A stretch of DNA of 64,000 nt from Odobenus rosmarus divergens (taxonomy: Eukaryota > Chordata > Mammalia > Carnivora > Odobenidae), in the NCBI RefSeq assembly GCF_000321225.1, contig NW_004450302.1:5385151-5449150 (forward strand), written 5' to 3'. Positions 63,686-64,000 of this stretch are shown here, piece by piece. The translations under genes were made by a program, and so were the position numbers. The notes under the pieces were generated by a model, which was not told where the DNA came from, searched no databases, and saw only the letters and a list, made by a program, of their open reading frames with translations. How positions within the stretch are numbered: the first letter of the stretch is position 1; the number at the start of each line of letters is the position of its first letter.

Positions 63686-64000
63686 GTGGAAGCATGGAAC
63701 ATAGGCTATGAAGCAGAGCTGGATGCTTCTCACACCACCTTGCAGAGATTGTCACACGGCTCTTATTCCAGCCAACTCCTCTTCCCAGGGCTGTGGCCAG
63801 AATTCCCCACCCCCACCAACCTTTCCCAAAAGTTTACAGACCTCACTGCCTCTTCTCTTAGGTGGAGATCCCTCCCCTCCCAGGGGACCCCCATTTCTTC
63901 TCTGCACAAGGATTACTGGTGGGGTGGTGTCAGTGAGTCTTTGGATTTCCCACATAAACCTAAATCCTCTGTGTTTAATCATTCTGACTAAGACTCTGTC
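63686..64000. other. intergenic DNA at window edge
   Basis: A 101-codon frame at 63686 has no recognisable domain. Nothing else. Confidence 0.4.

Overview
This is a mammalian nuclear window, almost entirely non-coding and repeat-rich. About 37 tRNA-derived SINEs share a box with the core GGCGCCTGGGTGGCTCAGTC and a tail ending in (AATAAA)n plus poly-A. These are carnivore CAN-SINEs. Their consensus differs from the dog and cat forms and resembles that of arctoid carnivorans (seal, bear or mustelid lineage; a pinniped is my best guess, but this is inference). MIR, L2, L1M, MLT1 and MER-type relics complete a typical placental-mammal landscape.

The only gene I can support is the 3' end of UTP18 on the + strand. 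Its penultimate coding exon (1972-2114) and terminal coding exon (3641-3665, stop TAA) splice in frame to give the end of the last WD40 blade and the C-terminus LHHYSDF. A 3' UTR follows, with candidate poly(A) signals at 4061, 4593 and 4621. Bases 1-1971 are the preceding intron, with an antisense L1 fragment at its left edge.

From about 4.7 kb to 64 kb I see no credible protein-coding gene, RNA gene or CpG-island promoter. In human the region downstream of UTP18 is a long gene-poor interval running toward CA10, and this window fits that. It is a mosaic of old repeats (MIR, L2, L1M, MLT1 LTRs, hAT and Tigger relics) cut by younger CAN-SINEs and two carnivore L1 3' ends, separated by unique sequence. 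Many insertions still have readable target-site duplications, so the order of events can be read directly. Examples are MIR, then MLT1, then SINE at 28.1-29.1 kb; a SINE inside a SINE tail at 21.5-21.9 kb; and SINEs stacked at one site at 58.15-58.8 kb.

The most notable non-transposon structure is a perfect 198-bp tandem duplication at 50523-50918. Several AT-rich unique stretches (about 22.1-22.6, 31.2-31.5, 33.9-34.2, 61.1-61.5 and 62.5-63.2 kb) are candidates for conserved non-coding regulatory DNA, but this cannot be tested without an alignment. I found no evidence of a novel biological system; the long open frames lie in GC-rich or repeat DNA and look like chance.
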